Made by a program: the position numbers and the translations under genes
Shown here: positions 54,730-64,000 of the stretch, one piece after another
How positions within the stretch are numbered: the stretch's first letter is position 1
How the letters are laid out: every line of letters starts with the position of its first letter
The notes under the pieces: model-generated
Seen by the model: only the letters and a program-made list of their open reading frames with translations
Databases searched by the model: none
Told to the model about the DNA's origin: nothing
NCBI GenBank assembly: GCA_964030785.1
Contig: OZ034968.1
Span: 43,524,186-43,588,185 of the forward strand
DNA: 64,000 bases
From: Siderastrea siderea
Taxonomy: Eukaryota > Cnidaria > Anthozoa > Scleractinia > Rhizangiidae
Reading direction: 5' to 3'

Positions 54730-55100
54730 GGGTTTGTGAAATTATTAAGATCTTGGGAGTTTATTTTGGTTATGACGAAAAACAGAGGAACGACTTAAAT
54801 TTCCGACAAACATTAAAATCTATTAAAAAATCAATCAACATGTGGAAATGGAGGAACTTATCTCTTTTGGACAAAATCCAAATTATTAAAACTTTCGCAA
54901 TTCCCAAGTTAATGTTCAGAGCATCAGTAATTCCGATATCCAATGACCTTGTTAAAGAAGCTAATTCGATCTTCTACAACTTTATTTGGAACGGAAAAGA
55001 TAAAGTTAAGCGCTGTGCGCTCATTTCAGATATTGATAAAGGCGGACTGAAGATGCCAGATATCGAGTCTATGGTCAGTGCTAGACGTGTCATTTGTTAA
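54730..55100 (+). pseudogene. LINE ORF2 continued: RT thumb region
   Basis: After the frame break it reads IKILGVYFGYDEKQRNDLNF, then MWKWRNLSLLDKIQIIKTFA and FYNFIWNGKDKVKRC, the standard L-G-x-x-F ... W-x-x-R-x-L-S-x-x-G/D-K-x-x-I pattern behind the catalytic core in L1/Tx1-type enzymes. Some residues that should join it to the first part are missing near 54700-54740. The frame ends at TTA/TAA-type sequence next to an A-run at 55098-55108. Confidence 0.8.
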
Positions 55101-55104
55101 AAAA

Positions 55105-56219
55105 AATTCTTAGAAGACTACCCAAATACTTGGAAATCGATTTTAAACAGTTTTATTTTACCTGTTGGTGGGAGTCTAGTTTTGCATTGCAACTTTGACA
55201 CCGTCAAATTAAAAACTCAGCTCCCGAAATATTACAAAGAATGTTTTGACGCATGGTCAGGTTTAAATAGTAGTACGCCTGTCACTGTTAATGATATTAT
55301 GAACGAGATCATTTGGAATAATAAGTTTATCTGCATTGATAAAAAGTCTGTCTATAGAAATGATCTAGTTAACTTAGGAATCGTAAAGGTGGGCGACCTT
55401 ATTACGGATAACAATTTTTTCTTGCACGAAGACCCCTATGTGCCGATCTCTCCTGAACAACGTTTCTTTATTATGGGAGTCGTTCACTCCCTTCCATCGG
55501 ATTGGAAAACGATTATTAGATCTTCTGTCTGTACAAATAAAATAAAACCCATCCCTTGCACACCATATATTAAACTAAACTGTGGCTCTGTCCCTATCTC
55601 TGATGTCACCTCTAAACAGATATACGACTCTTTTTTGCGCAAAAAACAAATTCCTCCGACAGCTCAACAAAAATTAACAGACAAGTACTCAGAGACATTT
55701 ATTAACTGGGAAAAGGTTTACTCTCTCCCTTTCCGTACTACACTTGATTCCAAACTGAGAGAATTTCAATACAAAATTCTTAACAACATTGTCTTTACAA
55801 ATGATAAATTATTTCGCTTTGGCCTTTCGCAATCCTCTAATTGTACGTTTTGCAATGAAGAACCAGAATCCATCGAACATTTACTCTCCCGTTGTAAAGT
55901 GTCTTCTGAATTTTGGAAAGAAGTCTTGTCCTGGCTGAAAGATAATAACATCATTATAGAATCCTTAAATGAGATAGGTTTGTTTTTAGGGAATTTTGAA
56001 ACAACGGAAGATTTCCTTATAATTAATCATATTCTGTTATTAGGTAAATATTACATTTATGTAAGGAAATGTCATGGAAGCTTACCCTCATTGAGAGGTT
56101 TTATTGCCAGGATAAGACGTGTTTATAATATCGAGCTCCATATTGCGAGGGAGAGGAATAAACTCACTACTCATTTTAAAAAATGGGAAAAGTTGGTAGC
56201 TGTCATGAACACTCAGTAG
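55105..56219 (+). pseudogene. LINE ORF2 C-terminal domain with Cys/His knuckle
   Basis: It continues KKFLEDYPNTWKSILNSF and then a long open frame from 55182. The conserved part is REFQYKILNNIVFTNDKLFR followed by CTFCNEEPESIEHLLSRC (C-x2-C-x8-H-x4-C) and FWKEVLSWL. This CCHC-like motif after the RT is typical of Tx1/L1-type ORF2 proteins and helps RNA or target binding. The protein ends KWEKLVAVMNTQ at 56219. Confidence 0.85.
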
Positions 56220-56299
56220 AAAATAACCTTGTTATATCTAGTTGGTCTTCTTCACTTTTAATTAACAACTATTTGCTTTGTATTTAATTTTTTCGTAAC

Positions 56300-56460
56300 G
56301 TGTACAGTAATCAAGCTATTGTAAGTAACATATGGTAAGTACTGTGACGTGTATTGTAAGTAAGTTACTGTAAGTAATGTATTGTACGTACTGTAACGCT
56401 TTTTGTAAGTTAAGTGTCTGTAGGTAATGTATCCTAAGTACTGTATTGTGTTGTTGCAAA
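56300..56460 (+). repeat. LINE 3' UTR array of GTAAGTA-type short repeats
   Basis: GTAAGTAATGTATTGTA-like words repeat about eight times with variation before the A-run. This may be the 3' tail recognised by the LINE's own reverse transcriptase. Confidence 0.55.
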
Positions 56461-56499
56461 AAAAAAAATTACAAATTACAAAAAAAAAATATTCAGCGA

Positions 56500-57175
56500 T
56501 ATGAAGATCTAGATTTTCCTAGACTCAATTATGTGCAAGCAATAATTCTAGTCTTGAGTCGGCTCCAGATAACCAGTTTCTTTTTGTGGTGTACAGATTG
56601 GTTTGTTGGGAATTACCTGCATATATGTCATTTATGGATAGATTATACATCTTATGAACGTAATCTTTCCTTTGTTGTTCGTTCGTAGCTCACCACTTAT
56701 CTGCAGGCAACTCAATCCGTTTGAATTCCTCACGAAGTTCATATCTTTCAGACGATCCAAATAGGGCTATTATAAATTCTGCTTCTTGGTTGTCCTCAAT
56801 CAATTCTTTGACCGCTTTTGCAAATGCAGTTTCACCAAGCTCTTTTCCATGTGTCTTAAACCTGAGTCTTCTATTTGTGTTTTCACTGTCATTCGTGTAA
56901 AATTTATCTGGAGGAGAATCAAGGCCCCCCTATGTTTGCACGTCTGTGGTCATACAATTCTTCATCATGGAGGCCCTTTCCACCATCCAGTCAGGAAACA
57001 AAGATTTGCCGTTTCTCTTGCCTTCCCTTTCTGCCCACGGCTGATTCAATGAAAGAATAATTGCTTCAAACTCTTCTTTAGTCATTGCATCTAAGAGACC
57101 TGGTTGGTAGGTTCCCTCTTCTTGTTTGCCAAATATTTCTGACAAATATTGTTTCACGTCAGCTACATTTAACAT
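56500..57175 (-). pseudogene. 3' part of a transposase-like gene (family with FYTNDSENTN motif)
   Basis: From 57175 the minus strand reads VADVKQYLSEIFGKQEEGTY, then FPDWMVERASMMKNCMT, a TAG, and in the same frame PPDKFYTNDSENTNRRLRFK, KAVKELIEDNQEAEFIIALF and RYELREEFKRIELPADKW with a TGA. It reads on weakly (EQQRKDYVHKMYNLSIND) until the LINE A-run. The N-D-S-x-N-x-N-R-R-L-x-x-K segment is what I recall after the catalytic core of a MULE-like family common in cnidarians. Two nonsense codons show decay. Confidence 0.5.
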
Positions 57176-57179
57176 TACC

Positions 57180-57592
57180 AGAAATTTGGGTCAAAATGGT
57201 GGACGCGCATGCACATTGCATCATTAATGGCGGCAGAATCATGTAAGAAAATGTATGCGATTTCAACAAAAATCCAAAATACAACAAATATGAGTTAGAA
57301 TATTCCCTTGCTCCGACTCGAGACATGTTCACTATTGGTTAAGCTATACTTCTAACATAAAAACAATTCAAAAGCCATGCATCTACTTACTTCCTATGAT
57401 GTTCGAGGCTCCAAAGCTATGGCCATTACTTATAGTTTGCCTCAAAATATTGCTAATCCATGCCAAATGCTCGTCGATTTGAGGAAAAACCCTTCAAGTG
57501 GTCAACTAGCTCCCTTTTGCATTCAATACAGGGACGTTCGATGTACTCAATTTGTCCATAAAAAGAGACATTTCTTGCCAATAAGACTTTTG
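57180..57592 (-). pseudogene. Unreadable middle of the transposase-like gene
   Basis: The catalytic core should lie here between the two readable parts. I could not recover a convincing Asp-containing motif in any minus frame, so it is either strongly mutated, deleted, or partly intron. Confidence 0.3.
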
Positions 57593-58688
57593 TTAGCATA
57601 ATCGCACTAAGTCGGCGGCAAGTTGACTGTCAGTTGCCAACATAATGAGGCGCTCCCCAGACAACTCCTGCATTCGCCCAAAGTGCTTTCCTTCTGTATG
57701 AGCGAACCAGTAAAGGCTTGTCATCTCATCTATTTCCCTAGATCTGCGTTGGGTACCATAGGACTGTACACACACCCGCTTCATGTACTATGCCTGAGTT
57801 CCTCCACAAGGCATTTTGGCATCTGAGGTAACGGAAAGGGGCCCTCCCAGCTCTTGCCTTGTTTTTGCTACCGCTTCGCTCACAGGGAGACGGAAAAGAG
57901 TTTCCTGAAGTTTCCTTCAGACAGAAGGCTTTGTTTTGGTGAAAACCTTCTTCCTTTCCGCATTCCCATGAAAAGTAGGGGTGAGGACATGTTCCTTGCC
58001 AGTAAAAGTGTACTCTGGTAACACAACGTTATTGACGACATCGCCATTAATACCATTTACGTAAGAAATTATCTGACGAAAGTCTCCTTTCTTTTTGTAT
58101 TCGCGCGTGAGGTGGTAGTCATTTGCAGTTTGGAGAGTGAAATGCACGTCACCCTTCCTTTTCCATTTGCCGTTAGAATGCCTAGTGTACGTATGGGTGA
58201 CTCGTCTGTTATTAACAAACTGACCATTTCCGTCGGCTGGCAAATCATCGAGGGGTGTAATGCGAACGTCAAACAAGAAAGCTGAATTGTACTGAACTTT
58301 CGTGGGTTGAAGGGTACGCTTAACTTCGCCTGGCTGATCTTTGTAAATAATGTCCAAGATTTCTTGAGCTTTAAAACCCTTTCCGTACCTTGGTTTTGTA
58401 GAAAACAGCAGAATTTTCCTGTTTTCATCGTGAAACGTTGGCGTTACCTCTATATCCTTGAGGGAATTGTCATCCTCAGTCATTGCGGACGTGGATGCAT
58501 TGCTGGAATCAGACCGCTTCAGCTTAGTAAAGTGGAATTTTGATGTTGCATTTTCATTAAAATAAGACTTTGTGCCAATTCGAGCCTTCACAATTTTGTG
58601 GCCACACCCTTCATATCTGACACTTTTTTCTTTTTCTCTGGAGAATCGGTGAGAGTACTGCTTTCTTCTTTCACTTCTTTCCTCTTCA
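57593..58688 (-). pseudogene. 5' and central exon of the transposase-like gene
   Basis: After the acceptor attgcag the exon begins VKRKEVKEESSTLTDSPEKK, nuclear-signal-like. Following an indel at an A-run near 58625 it reads EGCGHKIVKARIGTKSYF, TPTFHDENRKILLFSTKPRY and YHLTREYKKKGDFRQIISYV, then GKEHVLTPTFHGNAERKK. A TGA at 57917-57919 and a TAG near 57785 interrupt the same frame, which continues RKLQETLFRLPVSEAVAKTR and ERLIMLATDSQLAADLVRLC. The order matches proteins I recall repeatedly from cnidarian genomes with a MULE-like core. The exact superfamily is uncertain. Confidence 0.5.
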
Positions 58689-58934
58689 CTGCAATATTAA
58701 AGGGTATAAAATTAGAAACAGTCTTATACATCTAGCCGCATTGGTTGGTGTTTGGGTGCTAGGGATATTTGACATCAAAGTGTGATTATTGTATTAGGGC
58801 ATATGAACAATGCCCTTGAGGCGGAAGTTCAATCTGCGTTTCTTTCAAGTTTGATGGCTTGGAGAATGGTCCCTGCAAATGTGAACATTAGACAAAACGC
58901 TCCACTGAATACAAACCTGTCAAATAAATCATAC

Positions 58935-59008
58935 CTGCTGGAGATTTTCTTTTCTTTTGCCTGCTTGAGCGATGGCAAACTGGCTCGTTCACTTGGATGG
59001 CAACAGGG
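58935..59008 (-). CDS. Upstream exon of the transposase-like gene (basic, NLS-like)
   Basis: The acceptor is tatttcag and the donor is CAG|GTATGA. It encodes PVAIQVNEPVCHRSSRQKKR and KSPA. The last G completes a Val codon with the TG that opens the next exon at 58688, so the phase fits. Confidence 0.4.
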
Positions 59009-61620
59009 CTGAAATAATAAAATCTATCTGAGCAAATTTTGCAAAACATACCCGCAAACTTTGGCTTGACTCAGTCGTGCACGAATTGTAAGCATACCTT
59101 GATCTTTTTACATCTAAAGGAGTTTTCAAGGGATTCTGACAACAAATATGGAGTTTATTTTTTAGACTGAAAATTTCTTTCGTTGTGTGTGAACTGCTGA
59201 AGTCAGTGTCAAATTTTTGGTTTTAATTAAACTACAACGACCATTGAGACATTATTCACTGTTTGTGTAGTTACGTTAACTCTGCTAAGATACTATGTGG
59301 TTCGTTTTTAAGTCATTTAGTTAAATAATTTCAACTAATGTACACTCCAACTTGCTCAACTTTAAGAGTCATGAAATATGTACCAGTGCTATCTTAAAAC
59401 TACCAAACAGACGTCATTCTACTATACGTTATCTCTCACGGAATTCTGCTGTTGTCATGTCATGAATTGGGATTTTATAGTATCATTGAAGGTACTGAAT
59501 ACCAGCTGTCTTAAAACTTAACGAACAAGGAGAGAGTAACACGCTCCCTCATTTTTTGCATTTACTAAAATGAGGAGGTAGTCTGAAATAACGCTTTGCA
59601 GATACTACGTAAAATGTAACTTCACAACAATCTGAAATCTCATTTTAAGAAAAGTCAGTTAATTTCCTACTTGTGTGTAAACACTACCATATTGTTCCAA
59701 GGAAATGCCGGGTCAAAATAAGCAAACCTACATGCCTGGTAGCCAGGAACGTCTGGAAAAGTACCCTATTTAATTATGGGAAATTTACACTTGCAAGCGT
59801 TTACTGCGATACTTGAAGTTCACAGGCTTAACATGAATTGAACGGAATAATACTTAAGAACACTTTCCTTTATTAAATCTCAGTCTCGGTTATTGCCTCT
59901 GCTTGGTTTACTACACACAGATTATCTGTGAATATCCCTCTTTTTGGGAAACCGTATACCATGCAGAGGACGTGGCATTCAATAGTTTTCACTGAGAAGC
60001 AAACTTGAAAAATGATGAAAAATAGATTGCAAAAAATTCAGAAACGATTACCAAATTGAGTAAAATAACGACATGTATTTGGCTCGCGCTAGCTCGATGG
60101 GGTACTTGATGGATCTGAGGTGACTATCACCACATGTCCAACAGACACATATAATTACTGTTAATTAATGTGAAATTAAGAAAAGAGAATGCAAAGTTTC
60201 TTAATGGAGAAAATAAATGCGAGGTCTCGTTTTTATTGAGGAAGACTACGTTGATCATTCCCTCACAGGACTAGGTATGTGCTCTAAAATACACTGAACC
60301 ATGTGTTGAATTCTGAGGCTGAGAATTAGTTCAAATAAAAAAAATGCTTTGAGTTTGTTTCTGTATCAATACACATGTATTCCAGTTATCTTGAAAAAAA
60401 CGTGTCCTAAAATATTCAGCCTCTAAAATTACGCACTGCAGAGCACTCATTTACCTTGTTTGTTTGTTTTCTTTTTAAAAACGTTTCCCGCTGCCAGGAA
60501 TGTAGTGGACAATGCGAACAGAATAACCAGCTAGAACCTTATCACGAATAGTTATTTTGAAGCCCAGTGAGTAAAAGTCATAGGGTAGGTTGAATTTATC
60601 TACTGAAAATAACAAACCCTTTGAAATACTAGATAGTAGTAGAAGTTTCTGTTAAAAAAGGTTCAACAGGCGCTACTTCTGGAATTTTATGGTAGTGTTT
60701 GGCTGTTCGTATAAAAAATCACAACTTGGATCGTTGTAATTCCATAGGAACTCCACTGTTTCAGGAATATCATGTACATGTAGGGCCACCAGAAAGACAC
60801 GCGGAGACAAGTTCCGATCAACCACAAAAGGTTTCAGATTTGCATGCCATCTGGAGTAGTTTATTGTTACCGCCCACGTCAGATCTCCGACAATGCTTCC
60901 CCTGTAAGGGTCAATTCTAAAAAAAAGGAAAATGGTGCTCTGTTTTCAAGCAATTTAACAGAATGGTATTGTCTGTACAGGAAAAGACAAGCAACTCTTT
61001 GTAATATTGTAAAGAACAAACTGTGTATTACTCTTTTGTTTTGTTGTTGTTGTTGTTTTCATTTAATAAGTACAGTACTCACGCTACTTGGTTTCCTGCA
61101 CTTTCCACCACCATCAGTGTGCGCAACTTGCCTTCTTGTCCGTATCGTGCCTCTCTTGCCTCGGCTTCTTCCAGCGGGATAATCTCCCCCTCACTGTCAC
61201 TGAAACAGTTTACCAATTTAGTGGGTTTAAAGCCATGCTATGCTGGTCCTCCAAATTTACACTACCGAGATTCTCGAACCCATAGCCCTTTTTAGCATTC
61301 ATATCATGGCATCTTGGCAATATACAACCAACGATCTCCCTCTTTTGTACTAATTTACCAAATATTCACCTTCCCATAAATTGTTAGCTTTTTAGTCCTG
61401 AGCTGGATAAAGCGTAAACTAAATGCCAAACATTTAACAGTAATGATAAACGCAAATGTCCGCCATGATAAAGTGGGAATAAAAAGAAAAATTTGCCCAA
61501 GAAGTTATAAAAATCTCGGTTTTATAATTCTCAGATAATCTTTCATCCTACAATTGTGGTCGAAAGTCTTGGGACACTTTTTTCAATTCACGCACCTTTA
61601 GCGTCATGTAGAAATATGCT
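59009..61620. other. Non-coding stretch
   Basis: I find no supportable gene over 2.6 kb. It holds short A-runs and a TTG-repeat near 61041-61056. A frame near 60690 that begins MVVFGCSYKKSQ was considered and not accepted. Confidence 0.4.
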
Positions 61621-61625
61621 TACAC

Positions 61626-61713
61626 TCCCCCCCCCTCCCCCCTAACAATGTTGAAGTCTGGTGTTGAAAGTGATGACTGATGTTCAACATTGTTTGGGGA
61701 GGTGGGGAGGGGG
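61626..61713. repeat. Inverted repeat with C-rich and G-rich arms
   Basis: CCCTCCCCCCTAACAATGTT at about 61632-61655 pairs with GTTCAACATTGTTTGGGGAG at about 61681-61700 and the G-rich tail after it. The loop is about 25 nt. Confidence 0.65.
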
Positions 61714-62199
61714 GACATACACAGGTAACACGGTTGTTTAAGACTGCTAATTACAGCGAAGTTAACATTTCCACATTTCTCCTTGAAATATAACCAAGTG
61801 TCCCAAGGTCTAATGACCAGCATTGTCTGTAAGGGAACTGTTGTTAGGGCTAGTCATTTCGGGGTTTCATGGTTTAAAAATGGGGAAAATACAACATACA
61901 TTCTTTCTGTTGAGATGGATAGACCCTCTATTAAAGACATTATGAGTATCTGTTTGAATGAAACGGGAGTTACAACACGATATAACAGGTGCATGATTTG
62001 ATCAATGAGCACCGTAGTAACCCAAAAAAAGTTTACTACGACACATCACGTACCTTATTATGCTATACGCATTTACCGTGTACTCTTGCACTATCCATCT
62101 CTTTTAAAGATGTTCAGTCTTGCAACCGTTTTGACCATTTTTGGGGGAAAATAGTTTTCGTTGCCCCGGAGATGTTATCTGTTTGCTTTTATTTGTAAG

Positions 62200-63569
62200 T
62201 GTGCCAGAACTAAGAGAGCAAGGAAAAATGGCGTGGATAGAGAACAGGCAGCGACTTGTTTACATTATTACATTATAGTCGCGCTGATCTATCCAAATTC
62301 CCTAGCAGAGAACGTTTTGCAGAAGCCATCATCAAAGCTTGGGAGACATGTAAGATAAACGTTAAACAGTGGGTCGTTAGTATTGAGGCACATGCGAACG
62401 CAGAGTCCGAGGCAGATGTGAATGATGAACTAAACAACTATCACTTTCACATGGCCGTCAAATTAGAGAAAAGAGGAAGATGGCTACAAGTCAAAAAATA
62501 TTTAAGTGATAAATATGGAATTCGGGTGCATTTCAGTGACCATCATAATACATACTACAGCGCCTACAAGTACGTGACTAAAGAAGACACTGACGCCGTC
62601 CACTCTCAAGGGCACCCTGATCTATCCACGTGTCCGAGGACGGAAACAGCGATATCTTCCAGAAAACACAAAGGAAAGGAGAAGGGCCCGGCGAAGCGAA
62701 AGAGGAAAGGAAGAGAAGAGCGAATGAGCGTTTACGATGTATGCAAACTCATCCAAGCGAAGTCACTTACTACGCGGCTTGAGGTGGTTTACTTAGCCAC
62801 GACACAAGAGCGCGAAGGGAAACGTTCACTCGCGGAATTTATAGCAAACCGGGGCCATAAAGCTCTCGACGAGGCATTATCGTTGGCTAAAGAATTTTCT
62901 GAAGCTGAGTCGCGATATATTCGCTCAAAGAAAACGAGGATTCAGCTTTTAGAAGAGTCGAAAGATGGAGAATGCGTAAAAGGGTGCGAGGGCAAGTGGT
63001 TAGAAGCTGCGAAGCAGGTCCTTAATAACCAGGAGATAGCCATTTCAGTGTTCTGCACTGCCGTGTATAACGCGCTTTCCAAGGGGAGAGGCAAATATCG
63101 CAATATTTATTTACATGGGAGGTCTAATTGTGGTAAAACCTTCATACTCTCGCTATTGAAAACCATTTATAAGACATTCTGCAATCCCGCAACTGGTTCT
63201 TTTGCGTGGATCGGCGCTGAGCAAGCAGAGGTAATTTTTCTTAATGACTTTAGGTGGCAACCAACGATAATCGCATGGGCCGATTTGTTGCAAACACTTG
63301 AAGGTGACACGATCCACCTACCAGCTCCAAAAAACTTCTGCCAGAAAGATATAGAGCTGAGCAGCGATACTCCTTTTTTTGCTACATCGGACGCGCCACT
63401 TGTTTTGATTAGAGGGGGAGCCGTGGACAAGGCGAATACGGAGATGATGGAAGTTCGGTGGAGGTTTTTTCACTTCTGGAAAACTATTCCCGTTAGCCAG
63501 CAGAAAGAAATCAAACCGTGTGGGCACTGTTTTGCCTCCTTTATTCTCGGGAACAGAGCAGATCCCTAA
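62200..63569 (+). CDS. Rep-like protein: HUH endonuclease plus SF3 helicase
   Basis: The open frame from 62256 has rolling-circle motif I-like LHYSRADL (5-12), motif II NYHFHMAVKL (HFH at 63-65, the HUH metal site) and motif III YYSAYKYVTKED (100-111, catalytic Tyr plus Lys). A basic linker (about 135-156) follows, then an SF3 helicase: Walker A LHGRSNCGKTF (286-296), Walker B EVIFLNDFRW (325-334) and PFFATSDAP (373-381), and a Cys pair CGHC near the end. This is the plan of CRESS-DNA virus or parvovirus-like replication proteins. An 8-bp direct duplication at 62261-62276 shifts the frame of the first residues, so the present start is uncertain. There is no capsid gene nearby. It is either an endogenous viral element or a Rep-type transposon gene. 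Confidence 0.8.
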
Positions 63570-64000
63570 ACTTTTTCGCTCCTTTAAAATGAGTAATGTA
63601 AACACTGTTGACATTTTGGATTCTATTAATAGAAACAATACTCACGACATAAATGTACAGTACTCAGTGAGGAAAATTCGGTTATTGTCTTTTGCTACTC
63701 ATTTTGTGTCAAATAAACCGTAAACATATATTGATATAATATATTTCTATCACCTCCATTAAAACTTCCTTCAAATTGCAAAGCGTGTGTTCCATTTGCA
63801 ACAGTACTCACCAGAATATAAATTAAAAGGTTAATTAACAGATAAATTTTACACTGGTGTCGCTGAGTACTGTGCTAAAAAGGCGTTAAATATGGTTTCA
63901 GGAAAAAATAACAGCCTTCATAGATACAACATACACTGATAAATCGATTATAGTCAACTTGAATTCAAAGCGACCTTTTTGTGTGTGTATATTTTACAGT
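63570..64000. other. 3' flank of the Rep-like gene
   Basis: AT-rich, with no supported gene. AATAAA occurs at 63711-63716, about 140 bp past the stop codon, and could serve as a polyadenylation signal. Confidence 0.35.

Larger units (their letters stand above)
52480..56490 (+). mobile_element. Tx1/L1-like LINE retrotransposon, 5'-truncated
   Basis: An ORF2-type polyprotein (endonuclease, reverse transcriptase, C-terminal CCHC-like knuckle) lies in three frames from 52565 to 56219. A 3' region of short GTAAGTA-type repeats and two A-runs (56458-56468, 56479-56490) follow. No ORF1 is seen, and the endonuclease N-terminus is missing or scrambled. The A-run end abuts minus-strand coding sequence of an older gene. 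Confidence 0.85.

Noticed and set aside
60690..60920. Plus-strand stretch starting MVVFGCSYKKSQ that vaguely recalls a THAP-domain start
   Set aside because: A stop codon follows soon, the second zinc ligand pair is not found, and the resemblance is to a very short string.

Overview
The window is eukaryotic and AT-rich, and it is built almost entirely from transposable elements and their decayed copies. I could not assign one host gene with confidence, and I see no tRNA, rRNA, CRISPR array or bacterial operon. The mix of families suggests a marine invertebrate, most likely an anthozoan cnidarian such as a coral or sea anemone: a CaRF-like/MULE/SWIM/Ulp1 transposon, a Plavaka-type transposase, a GIY-YIG Penelope element, a Tx1/L1-like LINE and an HUH-SF3 Rep gene. 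That taxonomic call rests on remembered family resemblance, not on a search.

Layout. 1-1.7 kb: a perfect hairpin and two minus-strand zinc-binding exon remnants (CXC-like, then P2X7-intracellular-like). 1.8-4.8 kb: a candidate element with inverted ends and GC-rich subterminal repeats. 7.4-9.5 kb: Gypsy debris, with gag/protease on minus and a pol tail on plus, between two 70-bp LTR pieces. 9,807-20,656: a complete-ended 10.85-kb Mutator-like (MULE) transposon with matching TIRs and a near-perfect 11-bp target duplication. Its minus-strand gene reads CaRF-like domain, DDE transposase core, SWIM finger, Q/N/T-rich linker, Ulp1 protease, PHD finger. A Penelope-like element is nested inside one exon. 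24.5-27.2 kb: three copies of an unnamed repeat in mixed orientation. 27.7-29.6 kb: a minisatellite with a 42-bp core. 33.96-35.84 kb: a Tc1/mariner-like element with about 165-bp TIRs. 36.7-38.2 kb: transposon-type exon remnants. 38.5-38.9 kb: a TTAA-flanked MITE. 40.0-40.55 kb: a 216-bp tandem repeat. 41.6-49.4 kb: a Plavaka-type element with a transposase gene on plus and a small spliced gene on minus, divergent across a CCAAT-box intergenic region. 49.9-50.8 kb: a foldback repeat carrying CCAAT motifs. 52.5-56.5 kb: a LINE that apparently split an older minus-strand transposase-like gene (56.5-59.0 kb, possible last exon at 52.3-52.47 kb). 62.2-63.57 kb: an HUH-SF3 Rep-like gene.

Working relationships. 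Most coding units belong to the element that carries them, and all the large ones are broken by frameshifts, stop codons or insertions. Two nestings give relative ages: the Penelope element is younger than the MULE, and the LINE is younger than the 56-59 kb gene. The Rep-like gene has the least damaged reading frame. Exon limits come from splice signals and reading phase seen by eye.
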